A program made the translations under genes and the position numbers. From Acidobacteriota bacterium (lineage in GTDB: Bacteria; Acidobacteriota; Vicinamibacteria; Fen-336), in contig JAJDNS010000134.1 in the NCBI GenBank assembly GCA_022340585.1, forward strand, positions 1 to 62,901: a DNA stretch of 62,901 nucleotides, given 5' to 3'. Under the pieces are notes generated by a model. The model ran no database searches. It had not been told where the DNA came from and saw only the letters and a program-made list of their open reading frames with translations. How positions within the stretch are numbered: the first letter of the stretch is position 1; each line of letters opens with the position of its first letter. This document shows positions 24,874 through 33,693 of the stretch, in pieces.

Positions 24874-27015
24874 ATGGACACTCTTCTCTTCCTGATCCCC
24901 CTGCTTCCGCTCGTCGGCTTCCTCTTCAACCTCACCGTTGGCGTGCGGGTGCTTTCCCCGCGGCGCGAGGAGTCCGGCGGGGACGCCCACGGCCACTCAC
25001 CCTCGCCCGTCGTCGGCCTGGTGGCCTGCGGCACGGTCCTGGCGTCGTTCCTGGTGGCGGCGGGCGCGGTGGTGGCGGCGCACCAGGCGCCGGACCACAC
25101 CCTCGCCCAGACGCTGTGGACCTGGATCCCGGGCGGAGCCGCGGAGACCGCCGTCCACGGCGTCGCCGGGGTCACCCCTTTCCAGGTGGAGTGGAGCTAT
25201 CTCCTGGACCCCCTCTCCTCGGTGATGGTCCTGGTCGTGACGTTCGTCGGCTTCGTGATCCACGTCTACTCCATCGGGTACATGGGACACGACCCCGGCT
25301 ACGCGCGCTACATGGCGTACCTGAACCTCTTCATGTTCGCCATGCTCACCCTCGTCCTGGGCGCCAACTACATGGTGCTCTTCGTGGGCTGGGAAGGCGT
25401 CGGCCTGTGTTCGTATCTCCTCATCGGGTTCTGGTTCGAGAAGCAGAGCGCCTCCGACGCCGGCAAGAAGGCCTTCATCGTCAACCGGATCGGTGACGCC
25501 GGATTCCTGGTCGGCGTCTTCCTGGTCTTCGTGACCTTCGGCACCCTGGACTTCCGGGCGGTGTCGGAGGCGGTGGCCCACATGCCGGTGGAGTACGCGT
25601 GGGGCGGGACCCTGACCCTCATCGGGCTGCTCCTCTTCGTGGGGGCCACCGGCAAGAGCGCCCAGCTCCCCCTGTACGTCTGGCTTCCCGACGCCATGGA
25701 GGGCCCGACCCCGGTCTCGGCCCTCATCCACGCCGCCACCATGGTGACCGCCGGCGTCTACATGGTGGCCCGCTCCTCGGCCATCTACGCCCACGCCCCG
25801 AAGGCGATGCTCGTGGTGGCCCTCGTCGGGGCCGCCACTGCGATCTTCGCGGCCAGCATCGGGCTCGTCCAGAACGACATCAAGCGGGTGCTGGCCTACT
25901 CCACGGTGAGCCAGCTCGGCTACATGTTCCTGGCCTGCGGGGTGGGGGCCTTCGGGGCCGGGATCTTCCACCTGGGCACCCACGCCTTCTTCAAGGCCCT
26001 TCTCTTCCTCGGCTCGGGCTCGGTCATCCACGCCATGTCCGGCGAGCAGGACATGCGGCACATGGGAGGGCTTCGCAAGAAGCTGCCGTGGACGCGCCTC
26101 ACCATGCTCGTGGGCTGCATCGCCATCGCCGGCATCCCCCTCTTCTCCGGGTTCTTCTCGAAGGACGAGATCCTCTGGTCGGCCTTCAAGGTGGGGGGAT
26201 ACGGCCGCTGGGTCTGGGGCCTCGGCGTCGTGGCCGCGGCCATGACCGCCTTCTACATGTTCCGCCTCTACTGGATGACCTTCGGCGGGAGCTTCCGGGG
26301 CACCGAGGAGCAGGAGCACCACCTCCACGAGTCGCCGAAGGTGATGGTGATCCCGCTCCAGGTGCTCGCCGTCGGGGCCGCCCTCACCGGGTTCCTGGGG
26401 GTCCCCGCCGTCCTCTTCGGGAACAACCGGATCGAGCACTTCCTCCACCCCGCGTTCGAGGACGCCCACCACGCCCTGACCGAGGTGTTCGCGAGCCCGG
26501 TCCCCGGCCACGGGGTGGAGCTGGGCCTGATGGCCCTGAGCGTCGCCGTCGCCGGTCTGGGCATCTGGGTGGCCTATCGCTTCTACGGCGGCGCCCCGGT
26601 GATCCCGGAGCGCCTGGCCGCGGCGTGGCCCGGCGTGCACCGCACCCTCCTGAACAAGTACTGGGTGGACGAGATCTACAACGCCCTGATCGTCCGGGGG
26701 CTGGTCCTCGGTGGAGGCAACGCCCTCTTCGCCTCAGACCGCTACGTTGTCGACGGCGGCGACGGCGAGGTCCGTCCCGCCCTGGGCGTCAACGGTGTGG
26801 CCTGGAGCACGCGCGACGTGGTGGCGAGGGCCTCGAACCTCTGGGACCGCTGGGTCGTGGACGGGGCGGTCAACCTCACCGCCTTCATCCTCGACAACCT
26901 GAGCTATGCCTTCCGGGCCGTGCAGAACGGCCTCGTCCAGCACTACGCGCTCAGCATGCTGATCGGGATCTTCCTGCTCATCTTCGCTGGGCGCTTCGTG
27001 CTGGGGCTCTACTAG
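24874..27015 (+). CDS. nuoL: NADH-quinone oxidoreductase subunit L
   Basis: A 713-residue proton-pumping membrane subunit of complex I. YMVLFVGWEGVGLCSYLLIGFW, the Lys-containing TGKSAQLPLYVWLPDAMEGPTPVSALIHAAT motif (in two overlapping parts) and QNDIKRVLAYSTVSQLGYM are antiporter-like hallmarks. HAFFKALLFLGSGSVIH follows. The C-terminus keeps the NKYWVDEIY motif before the lateral helix region. Length is on the long side of the usual 610-720. It is 17 bp upstream of nuoM, with its own promoter. No other nuo gene is in the window, so the rest of complex I lies elsewhere. Confidence 0.95.
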   Translation: MDTLLFLIPLLPLVGFLFNLTVGVRVLSPRREESGGDAHGHSPSPVVGLVACGTVLASFLVAAGAVVAAHQAPDHTLAQTLWTWIPGGAAETAVHGVAGVTPFQVEWSYLLDPLSSVMVLVVTFVGFVIHVYSIGYMGHDPGYARYMAYLNLFMFAMLTLVLGANYMVLFVGWEGVGLCSYLLIGFWFEKQSASDAGKKAFIVNRIGDAGFLVGVFLVFVTFGTLDFRAVSEAVAHMPVEYAWGGTLTLIGLLLFVGATGKSAQLPLYVWLPDAMEGPTPVSALIHAATMVTAGVYMVARSSAIYAHAPKAMLVVALVGAATAIFAASIGLVQNDIKRVLAYSTVSQLGYMFLACGVGAFGAGIFHLGTHAFFKALLFLGSGSVIHAMSGEQDMRHMGGLRKKLPWTRLTMLVGCIAIAGIPLFSGFFSKDEILWSAFKVGGYGRWVWGLGVVAAAMTAFYMFRLYWMTFGGSFRGTEEQEHHLHESPKVMVIPLQVLAVGAALTGFLGVPAVLFGNNRIEHFLHPAFEDAHHALTEVFASPVPGHGVELGLMALSVAVAGLGIWVAYRFYGGAPVIPERLAAAWPGVHRTLLNKYWVDEIYNALIVRGLVLGGGNALFASDRYVVDGGDGEVRPALGVNGVAWSTRDVVARASNLWDRWVVDGAVNLTAFILDNLSYAFRAVQNGLVQHYALSMLIGIFLLIFAGRFVLGLY

Positions 27016-27032
27016 GGGGCTAAGAAATAGAG

Positions 27033-28628
27033 ATGGACTTCTTCCGGGACCACCTCCTCTCCATCATCACCTACACCCCCCTGGTGGGAGCCCTCGTGCT
27101 GCTCCTGCCGGTGTTCAAGGGGAAGGACGACGCCGTGCGCTGGGCGGCCAACGCCATCGGCCTCCTCGGCTTCCTGGCGAGCCTGCCCCTCTGGTTCTGG
27201 TTCGACCGGGGGGCGGCCGGGTTCCAGTTCGTCGAGAAGTTCGATTGGATCCCCTCCATCGGCGTCCAGTACATCTTCGGGATCGACGGGATCAGCGCCC
27301 TCCTGATCCTCCTGACCACCCTCCTGGGCTTCATCGCCATCCTCTCCTCGTGGACCGCCATCACCGAGCGAGTGCGCCAGTACTACGTGTTCCTCCTCCT
27401 TCTCCAGACCGGGATGATCGGCGTCTTCTGCGCCCTCGACATGTTCCTCTTCTACCTGTTCTGGGAGGTCATGCTCGTCCCGATGTACTTCCTCATCGGG
27501 ATCTGGGGGGGAGCGCGCCGGCTCTACGCCGCCATCAAGTTCTTCCTGTACACCCTGGTCGGCTCGGTGGTGATGCTCCTCGGGATCCTCGCCCTCTACT
27601 TCCACTCCCGGACGGTCCCGGGTCTCGAAGAGACCGGGACCTTCGACTACAGCGTCTGGGTCCAGATGGGCATCCCCGGCGGGCTCCAGTACTGGGTGTT
27701 CCTGGCCTTCTTCCTCGGGTTCGCCATCAAGGTGCCCATGTTCCCGTTCCACACCTGGCTCCCCGACGCCCACGTGGAGGCTCCCACCGCGGGGTCGGTG
27801 ATCCTGGCCGGCGTCCTGCTGAAGATGGGGACCTACGGGTTCATCCGGTTCTCGCTGCCGCTGCTGCCCGAGGCGACGGTCCAGGCGGTGCCGTGGGTGG
27901 TCACCCTCTCGATCATCGCCATCGTCTACGCCGCCCTGGTCACCCTGGTCCAGAAGGACATGAAGAAGCTCATCGCCTACTCGTCGGTGAGCCACCTGGG
28001 CTTCGTGATGCTGGGGATGTTCGCCCTCAACCCCCTGGGGATGGAGGGCAGCGTCCTCCAGATGATCAACCACGGGCTGTCCACCGGCGGTCTCTTCCTC
28101 CTGGTGGGGCTCATCTACGAGCGGCGACACACGAAGGAGATCGCCGAGTTCGGCGGGCTGGCGAAGGTGATGCCGGTCTACGCCACCTTCACCCTGGTGA
28201 TCTTCCTGGCCTCCATGGGGCTGCCGACGCTCAACGGCTTCATCGGCGAGCTCATGATCCTCCAGGGCGCCTTCGCCGCGAACCGGGTCTGGGCCTACTG
28301 GGCGGTGCTGGGCATCGTCCTCGGCGCGGCCTACCTGCTCTGGCTCTACCAGCGGGTCTTCTGGGGCAAGGTCACCAGGGAGGAGAACGAGAAGCTCTCC
28401 GACCTCAACGCCCGGGAGATCGCGACGCTGGTGCCCCTCGTGGTCCTGTGCTTCTGGATCGGGCTCTACCCGAAGCCGTTCCTGGCCTTCCTGCACCAGC
28501 CGGTGGCCCGGATCGCGGAGATCGTCCAGCCCGAGAAATTCGGTGGCCAGGTCGCGCACGCCGCCGACCACGAGACCCACGCGTCGGAGGCCGACGAGAC
28601 CGGCTCCGCGGCCGACGAGGCGCCGTAG
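27033..28628 (+). CDS. nuoM: NADH-quinone oxidoreductase subunit M
   Basis: A 531-residue second antiporter-like subunit of complex I. FGIDGISALLILLTTLLGFIA, LFYLFWEVMLVPMYFLIGIW, HTWLPDAHVEAPTAGSVILA and QKDMKKLIAYSSVSHLGFVM are the canonical NuoM segments, with the conserved Glu and Lys in place. About 14 helices are expected. The last 45 residues are acidic and His-rich (HAADHETHASEADE), an extension not seen in most NuoM. nuoN is not downstream; the next gene is lemA. Confidence 0.95.
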   Translation: MDFFRDHLLSIITYTPLVGALVLLLPVFKGKDDAVRWAANAIGLLGFLASLPLWFWFDRGAAGFQFVEKFDWIPSIGVQYIFGIDGISALLILLTTLLGFIAILSSWTAITERVRQYYVFLLLLQTGMIGVFCALDMFLFYLFWEVMLVPMYFLIGIWGGARRLYAAIKFFLYTLVGSVVMLLGILALYFHSRTVPGLEETGTFDYSVWVQMGIPGGLQYWVFLAFFLGFAIKVPMFPFHTWLPDAHVEAPTAGSVILAGVLLKMGTYGFIRFSLPLLPEATVQAVPWVVTLSIIAIVYAALVTLVQKDMKKLIAYSSVSHLGFVMLGMFALNPLGMEGSVLQMINHGLSTGGLFLLVGLIYERRHTKEIAEFGGLAKVMPVYATFTLVIFLASMGLPTLNGFIGELMILQGAFAANRVWAYWAVLGIVLGAAYLLWLYQRVFWGKVTREENEKLSDLNAREIATLVPLVVLCFWIGLYPKPFLAFLHQPVARIAEIVQPEKFGGQVAHAADHETHASEADETGSAADEAP

Positions 28629-28661
28629 CGCCCTCCCTCGCTCCCTCGAAAAACTGACAGA

Positions 28662-28690
28662 TAGACGTCGCGTCAGCCCCGCGATATAAG
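28662..28690 (+). promoter_or_regulatory. Candidate promoter for the lemA operon
   Basis: TAGACG, 17-nt spacer, TATAAG, about 42 nt before the lemA ATG; GGAGG lies 7 nt before that ATG. Confidence 0.5.
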
Positions 28691-28732
28691 TGGGGTTCGC
28701 AAACCCGTCTTCTCCCGCAAGGAGGATCTCTC

Positions 28733-29365
28733 ATGATGAAGTGGCTGGGGTGCCTCGGCGTGCTGGTGGTGATCGTCCTGATCATCGGTGGCATGGCGCT
28801 CGGTGTGTACAACAACCTCGTCGGCCTCGGGCAGGCGGTGGACGCCCAGTGGGCCCAGGTCGAGAACGTCTATCAGCGCCGGGCCGATCTCATCCCGAAC
28901 CTGGTGGCGACCGTCAAGGGAGCGGCAGACTTCGAGAAGTCGACCCTGGAAGCGGTGGTCCAGGCACGCGCCAGCGTGGGCCAGGTCAACATGGGCAACC
29001 TCCCGAACGACCCCGCGGCGTTTGCCCGGTTCCAGCAGGCCCAGGACTCCCTCTCCAGCGCCCTCAGCCGCCTGATGGTCGTGGTGGAGCGGTACCCCGA
29101 CATCAAGGCCAACCAGAACTTCCGGGACCTGCAGGTGCAGCTCGAGGGGACGGAGAACCGGATCACGGTGGAACGCCAGCGGTACAACGAGAAGGCCCAG
29201 GCATACAACACCGCGCGGCTGCGCTTCCCGGCGGTGATCTTCTCCAAGCTCCTCGGCTTCGGGGAGAAGGCCTACTTCACGGCCGCCCCCGGCGCCGACC
29301 AGGCCCCGACCGTGGATTTCCAGTTCGGTGACGCGCCCGCGACGCCGGCCGAGGCGCCGCAGTAG
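28733..29365 (+). CDS. lemA: LemA family protein
   Basis: A 210-residue membrane-anchored helical protein. The N-terminal span CLGVLVVIVLIIGGMALGVYN is followed by AQVENVYQRRADLIPNLVATVKGAADFE, the LemA signature, and long coiled-coil helices with RYPDIKANQNFRDLQVQLEG and ENRITVERQRYNE. GAKEKAYF-type sequence (GEKAYFTAAPGADQAP) closes the domain. LemA proteins commonly precede TPM-domain genes, as here. The molecular function is unknown; envelope quality control is suspected. Confidence 0.93.
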   Translation: MMKWLGCLGVLVVIVLIIGGMALGVYNNLVGLGQAVDAQWAQVENVYQRRADLIPNLVATVKGAADFEKSTLEAVVQARASVGQVNMGNLPNDPAAFARFQQAQDSLSSALSRLMVVVERYPDIKANQNFRDLQVQLEGTENRITVERQRYNEKAQAYNTARLRFPAVIFSKLLGFGEKAYFTAAPGADQAPTVDFQFGDAPATPAEAPQ

Positions 29366-29385
29366 AGGCCACACGGGTGACGGGC

Positions 29386-30180
29386 ATGCGGATGCGCACC
29401 ATGCTGTGCGCGGTCGCCGGGCTGGTCTCCCTCGGGGGAGCGGTGCCGACGGTGCGGGCGGAGGACCTGCCGCCTCCGCCCACGTCCTGGTTCAACGACT
29501 ACGCGGGCGTCGTCGACCCTGTCGACGCCCAACGTCTCGACCAGAAGCTGCGCCAGCTCCAGGAGGAGACCTCGACGCAGATCGTGGTGGCGGTCTTCCC
29601 AAGGCTGCCTTCACCCTCCCTCGAGGACTTCACCGCCCGGACGGCCGAGTCCTGGCGGGTTGGCCACCGGGAGCTCGACAACGGGGCGATCCTCTTCGTG
29701 TTCGTCGAAGACCGGAAGATGCGCATCGAGGTCGGGTACGGACTCGAGGGGGCGCTTCCCGACGCCCTCGCGGGGCGGATCCTCAACGACCAGGTGGTCC
29801 CCCGCCTCCGAGAGGGCGACTGGCTGGGCGGCTTCGAGGCCGGCATCGACGGCATCCTGGCCGCGGTCCGGGGGGAGTACACGGCCCCTCCCGCGGCGGA
29901 GCCCGAGGGCGTGCCCCTTTCCACCGTCGTCATCATCCTGGTCTTCATCGTCTTGTTCCTCCTGCTCGTCCACTACGGGTCACCGGGGGGCCGGCCGGGC
30001 CGAACCTACACCGGGGGGGGGTACCGGCGGGACCGCGGCCACTGGGGCGGCGGCACCTGGGCCGGAGGCGGATGGGGCGGAGGCAGCTGGGGTGGCGGCA
30101 GCTGGGGTGGCGGCGGCGGTGGTGGTTTCATGGGGGGGGGCGGCTCGTTCGGCGGCGGCGGGGCCTCGAGCAGCTGGTGA
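29386..30180 (+). CDS. TPM domain-containing protein with Gly/Trp-rich C-terminus
   Basis: A 264-residue exported protein. A signal peptide leads into a TPM domain (WFNDYAGVVDPVDAQRLDQK, QIVVAVFP, ILFVFVEDRKMRIEVGYGLEG). A transmembrane helix (VVIILVFIVLFLLLVHY) near residue 190 and a tail of Gly-Gly-Gly-Ser-Trp repeats follow, ending GGGGASSSW. This is the standard architecture of the LemA-linked TPM protein. A GTG at 29377 is an alternative start; ATG 29386 gives the cleaner signal peptide. The gene follows lemA by 20 bp. Confidence 0.9.
   Translation: MRMRTMLCAVAGLVSLGGAVPTVRAEDLPPPPTSWFNDYAGVVDPVDAQRLDQKLRQLQEETSTQIVVAVFPRLPSPSLEDFTARTAESWRVGHRELDNGAILFVFVEDRKMRIEVGYGLEGALPDALAGRILNDQVVPRLREGDWLGGFEAGIDGILAAVRGEYTAPPAAEPEGVPLSTVVIILVFIVLFLLLVHYGSPGGRPGRTYTGGGYRRDRGHWGGGTWAGGGWGGGSWGGGSWGGGGGGGFMGGGGSFGGGGASSSW
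30044..30170 (+). repeat. Short tandem coding repeat (Gly/Ser/Trp)
   Basis: Near-tandem 15-bp units such as AGCTGGGGTGGCGGC encode the Gly-rich tail of the TPM protein. It is a low-complexity tract that could vary in length by slippage. Confidence 0.6.
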
Positions 30181-30190
30181 GAGGGAAGGG

Positions 30191-30631
30191 ATGAAGACCG
30201 GGGCGTTCATCAGGGCTCTCGACGACGCGCGGATCGTGGCCGCGATCAGGGATGCGGAGACACGCTCCCGCGGAGAGATCCGGGTGCACGTCGCCACGGG
30301 GCCGGTGGACGACGCCCCCGCCGCCGCCCGGGCCGACTTCGCCCGGCTGGGGATGACGAAGACGGTGGAGCGCAACGGCGTCCTCATCCTGGTGGGGCCC
30401 GAGAGCCGATGCTGCGCGGTGGTGGGCGACGAGGGCATCGACCAGCACTGCGACGAGGGCTTCTGGGAGTCGGTGGTCGAGGCCCTGGGACAGGGTCTTC
30501 GCGCTGATCGTTTCACCGACGGGATAGTGGCCGCGGTGAACATGGTGGGAGACGAGCTGGCCCGCCATTTCCCCCGGCGTCCGGGAGAGGCCGACCGCAA
30601 CGAGCTCCCCGACGCCATCAGCCGAGGGTAG
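30191..30631 (+). CDS. Small TPM domain-containing protein
   Basis: A 146-residue single-domain relative of the upstream protein, without a signal peptide or tail. AIRDAETRSRGEIRVHVATG, the NGVLILVGPESRCCAVVGDEG strand and FTDGIVAAVNMVGDELARHFP follow the TPM fold. ATG 30191 has GGAAGG immediately upstream. Gap to the previous gene is 10 bp. Triplets of LemA, TPM and a small cytoplasmic TPM protein are a known arrangement. The Cys pair in SRCCAV is unusual. Confidence 0.85.
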   Translation: MKTGAFIRALDDARIVAAIRDAETRSRGEIRVHVATGPVDDAPAAARADFARLGMTKTVERNGVLILVGPESRCCAVVGDEGIDQHCDEGFWESVVEALGQGLRADRFTDGIVAAVNMVGDELARHFPRRPGEADRNELPDAISRG

Positions 30632-30636
30632 AGCTC

Positions 30637-31764
30637 GTGCCGCGGGAGAGACGCCGACGGGATTTCCTCACCCCCCTGCTCCTCGCTCTTGCCGTCATCC
30701 TCGTCCTCGCCTTCATCGTGTTCCGTCCGTTTCTCCTCGTGGCGGCGGTGGCGGCCTGCGTGGCCCTGCTCCTGGGTCCCGTCCAGAGGCGCCTGACCGC
30801 ACTCCTGCGTGGGCGTTCCGGTCTCGCTGCCATGATCATCGTCCTCGTGACCACCCTCGTGATTCTCGTCCCGGTCCTGACCTCGCTCTTCCTCCTGACG
30901 CGCCAGGCGGCGCTGTTCCTCCAGTGGATGACGACCCAGCCCGTCGTCGGCCCGGAGGAGCTCCGGCGCTTCTGGGAGCAGCTGCCCGAGCGCTATCCCA
31001 CCCTCGAGGAGTGGATCGAGTACGTTCAGGCCCAGGTCACCCCGATCCTCACCGGAGGAGCAGCCCAGCTCACCAGCAGGGCAAACGCGCTCCTGCAGGG
31101 GGTCCTCACCCGGGTGAGCCGGGCGGCCATCGACCTCGGCCTCTTCCTGCTCATGCTCTTCTTCCTCCTGCGCGACGGGGGGCGGCTGAAGGTGGAGCTG
31201 GGGGCGGTGTCCCCGTTCTCCGAGGAGCAGGAAGAGCAGATCTTCGAGCACCTGGAGCGCACGATCCTCGGGGCGCTGCAGGCGGTGGTGGTGGTCCCGG
31301 TGGCCCAGGGAATCCTGGCCGGGATCGGCTTCATGATCTTCGGGGTTCCCTCGCCCCTCCTGTGGGGGACGGCCGTCATCCTGGCGGCCACGGTGCCCCT
31401 GGTGGGCTCGCCCCTCGGCTGGGTGCCCGCCGTCGTCTACCTGATGGTCCAGGGCCATCTGGGGCCGGCGCTGGGGCTGCTCGTCTACTGCACCGTCATC
31501 GTGAGCGGGAGCGACAACGTGGTGAAGCCACTCCTCCTCCGCGGTGCCGCGCGCATCCACCCCCTCCTGGGCTTCCTGTCGATCGTGGGCGGCGTCCTCG
31601 CGTTCGGGGTCTTCGGCTTCCTCATTGGGCCGGTCATCCTGTCCCTCGTTCTCTCGGCCATCCGGATCTATCGCCTCGACGTCCTGCGCAGCCCGACCCG
31701 GACCGGCCAGCCGACCCCCCCGCCCGTCGAGCCCTCTCTATCTTCCTCGAAAATAGCAAGTTAG
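30637..31764 (+). CDS. AI-2E family transporter (YdiK/TqsA-like permease)
   Basis: A 375-residue membrane protein with two N-terminal helices, a soluble central part and C-terminal helices. GLFLLMLFFLLRDGGRL is the family's conserved loop, and LWGTAVILAATVPLVGSPLG and GSDNVVKPLLLRGAARIHPLLGFLSI (spread over two segments) are AI-2E motifs. GTG 30637 starts 5 bp after the TPM stop. The substrate is unknown, and members range from autoinducer export to Na+/H+ exchange. Confidence 0.9.
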   Translation: MPRERRRRDFLTPLLLALAVILVLAFIVFRPFLLVAAVAACVALLLGPVQRRLTALLRGRSGLAAMIIVLVTTLVILVPVLTSLFLLTRQAALFLQWMTTQPVVGPEELRRFWEQLPERYPTLEEWIEYVQAQVTPILTGGAAQLTSRANALLQGVLTRVSRAAIDLGLFLLMLFFLLRDGGRLKVELGAVSPFSEEQEEQIFEHLERTILGALQAVVVVPVAQGILAGIGFMIFGVPSPLLWGTAVILAATVPLVGSPLGWVPAVVYLMVQGHLGPALGLLVYCTVIVSGSDNVVKPLLLRGAARIHPLLGFLSIVGGVLAFGVFGFLIGPVILSLVLSAIRIYRLDVLRSPTRTGQPTPPPVEPSLSSSKIAS

Positions 31765-31806
31765 CCCTGCTTGCCTGGGTCTGGTGCGTGTGATACCGTC
31801 CGTCCG

Positions 31807-32088
31807 TTGCCGTCCTCTGCGCCTTCCGACGACCCGGACTCACGAGGAAGCAGAGCAGGGGATCGGAGACGTGCCCTTCGTGAGGCGGGCCCGTACGTCG
31901 GGCTCGGAACGACCCTGGCCGCGACGGTGCTGGCCGGGCTGGGTGCGGGCTACTGGCTGGACGGCCAGCTGGGGACCCGCCCCTGGTTCCTGCTCGCCGG
32001 TGGGACGCTGGGCGTGATCGCGGCGCTCGTTTACTTCTTCCGGACGGTGACGGATCTTTGGAAGCCACGAAAAGACCCCAGGCGTTGA
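31807..32088 (+). CDS. atpZ: AtpZ/AtpI family protein (ATP synthase-associated)
   Basis: A small membrane protein, 93 residues from the TTG at 31807. An in-frame TTG at 31771 would add 12 residues. GPYVGLGTTLAATVLAGLGAGYWLDGQLGT and WFLLAGGTLGVIAALVYFFR give two helices with the family's Gly-rich pattern. AtpZ-type proteins precede atpI/atpB in many operons and may help c-ring assembly or Mg2+ handling. A TGATAC box lies 10 nt before 31807. The start is uncertain. Confidence 0.8.
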   Translation: MPSSAPSDDPDSRGSRAGDRRRALREAGPYVGLGTTLAATVLAGLGAGYWLDGQLGTRPWFLLAGGTLGVIAALVYFFRTVTDLWKPRKDPRR

Positions 32089-32477
32089 GCTTCAACCGGT
32101 ACACCCTCGTCGTGTCCTGTGTGGCCGCGTCCTCTCTCCTGATCGCCCTGGCGCTCGACCCGCGGCGCCTGGACGCGGCCGGCCGCTGGGCCGCGCTGTA
32201 CGGCGGCGCCCTGGCCGCGCTGAACGCGGTGGGTGCCTACGGGCTCGTCCTGTGGTCCGACGGCCGCGCGACGAACGTCTTCCTGCGCACGATCCTCTGG
32301 GGCACGCTGGGGCGGATGGCGACGCTGCTCCTCGGTGTGACGGTGGGCATCCTGGCCCTGGGTCTTCCCAGGGTGCCCCTCATCGTTTCGCTTCTGTCCT
32401 ACTTCCTGCTCTTCCTCGTCATGCAGATCACGATCCTCCACCGCCGTGCCCCCGTCGCGCCCCGGGAGGCCCGGTGA
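32058..32477 (+). CDS. atpI: ATP synthase subunit I-like protein
   Basis: A 139-residue protein with four hydrophobic helices (YTLVVSCVAASSLLIALAL, LYGGALAALNAVGAYGLVLW, LLLGVTVGILALGL, LIVSLLSYFLLFLVMQI) and a His-Arg-rich end, matching ATP synthase I proteins that assist c-ring assembly. The start is a TTG, either 32058 (overlapping atpZ by 31 nt) or 32085 at the TTGA overlap with its stop. It overlaps atpB at its end (GTGA). Sequence identity in this family is always low, so the call rests on topology and position. Confidence 0.72.
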   Translation: MEATKRPQALSFNRYTLVVSCVAASSLLIALALDPRRLDAAGRWAALYGGALAALNAVGAYGLVLWSDGRATNVFLRTILWGTLGRMATLLLGVTVGILALGLPRVPLIVSLLSYFLLFLVMQITILHRRAPVAPREAR

Positions 32478-33418
32478 CCGCCGCCCTGCTGGTTGCCCTG
32501 CTGCTCCAGGCCGCGCCCGCGGCCGAGGGTCACCCCGCGACGGCGCCCGAGGTCCAGTCGACCCGCGAGGCCGAAGCGCTGGCCTCACCCGAGTCCGCGG
32601 CCCACGGCACCGAGGCCGGGGGCCACGGGGAGGAGTCGGGGCCGGCCGCCGTGATCATGCACCACGTGACCGACCAGACCTTCTTCGGGTTCCCGTCCAA
32701 GCACCTCGTCTTCTTCGTCCTGGCCGCGCTACTCGTCGTCGTGGGCGCGCGCCTGTCCATCCGCAGCTACCGCGGGGGATGGATCCCGCACGGCCTCGGG
32801 GGCGCGGTCGAAGCCCTCGTGCTGTTCATTCGCGACGAGGTCGCGGAGCCGAGCATCGGCCACGGAGACGGGCGGAAGTTCACGCCGCTCCTCTGCAGCT
32901 TCTTCTTCTTCATACTGGTGGCGGCGCTCCTCGGCCTGGTGCCGCTGCCCTCGTACGAGGGAGGCCGGTGGTCGTTCGCGGGGACCACCTCGACCGGCAA
33001 CATCGCGGTGACGATGGCCCTGGCCGGAGTCTCGTTCCTGGCTCAGCAGTACGCGGGGATCTCGAAGTACGGCGTCCTCGGCCACTTCAAGAACCTGATT
33101 CCGGAGGGCCTGCCTCTCTGGCTGCTGCCCATCATGATCCCGGTGGAGATCATCAGCATGTTCACCAAGCCGTTCGCCCTCATGATCCGTCTGTTCGCCA
33201 ACATGCTGGCCGGCCACATGGTGATCACCACGCTCCTCCTCCTGATCGCCCTCATGGGACAGCTCAGCTGGGGAGCGGGCGTGGCCATGACCCCCGTGTC
33301 GATTACCCTCGGCCTCTTCATCATGCTGCTCGAGATCCTCGTGGCCTTCATCCAGGCCTACATCTTCACCCTGCTCAGCGCCCTCTTCATCGGCATGTAC
33401 GCCCACCCCGCACACTGA
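32474..33418 (+). CDS. atpB: ATP synthase F0 subunit a
   Basis: A 314-residue proton-channel subunit. FTKPFALMIRLFANMLAGHM contains the essential Arg facing the c-ring, and LEILVAFIQAYIFTLLSALFIGMY holds the conserved Glu/Gln positions. The N-terminus is longer than usual, with an Ala/Glu/His-rich tract (about residues 15-60) before the first helix. GTG 32474 overlaps the atpI stop. It is followed by atpE after 40 bp with a GGAGG site. Confidence 0.95.
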   Translation: MTAALLVALLLQAAPAAEGHPATAPEVQSTREAEALASPESAAHGTEAGGHGEESGPAAVIMHHVTDQTFFGFPSKHLVFFVLAALLVVVGARLSIRSYRGGWIPHGLGGAVEALVLFIRDEVAEPSIGHGDGRKFTPLLCSFFFFILVAALLGLVPLPSYEGGRWSFAGTTSTGNIAVTMALAGVSFLAQQYAGISKYGVLGHFKNLIPEGLPLWLLPIMIPVEIISMFTKPFALMIRLFANMLAGHMVITTLLLLIALMGQLSWGAGVAMTPVSITLGLFIMLLEILVAFIQAYIFTLLSALFIGMYAHPAH

Positions 33419-33458
33419 CCATGTGCCCTTCTTTCACTCTCTTGGAGGAACCCGAACC

Positions 33459-33686
33459 ATGGACGCCACCGCCCTCGCCTACTTCGCCGCAGGTATCGGC
33501 GCCGGACTGACCATCATTGGAGGCGCCGCCGGCATCGGCAAGCTCGCCGCGGCTGCCCTGGAGGGCATCGCGCGCCAGCCCAACGCCGCCGGAGACATCC
33601 GCGGCGCCATGATCGTGGCCGCCGGCCTCATCGAGGGAGTCACGTTCTTCGCGCTCATCGTCACCATTCTGCTCGCGATCAAGTAG
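33459..33686 (+). CDS. atpE: ATP synthase F0 subunit c
   Basis: A 75-residue two-helix hairpin. AGIGAGLTIIGGAAGIGKL is the glycine-rich first helix, EGIARQPNAAGDI the polar loop, and GLIEGVTFFALI the second helix with the proton-binding Glu. The residues after Glu do not follow the Na+-type EST pattern, so proton use is likely. ATG 33459 is preceded by TTGGAGGAACC. Confidence 0.95.
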   Translation: MDATALAYFAAGIGAGLTIIGGAAGIGKLAAAALEGIARQPNAAGDIRGAMIVAAGLIEGVTFFALIVTILLAIK

Positions 33687-33693
33687 GTTGGCG

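Noticed and set aside
24997..26640. Long minus-strand frame opposite nuoL
   Set aside because: His/Gly/Glu-rich translation with no domain; it is the reverse of a conserved respiratory gene.
27012..28580. Minus-strand frame opposite nuoM
   Set aside because: It is a shadow of nuoM and shows no start signal.
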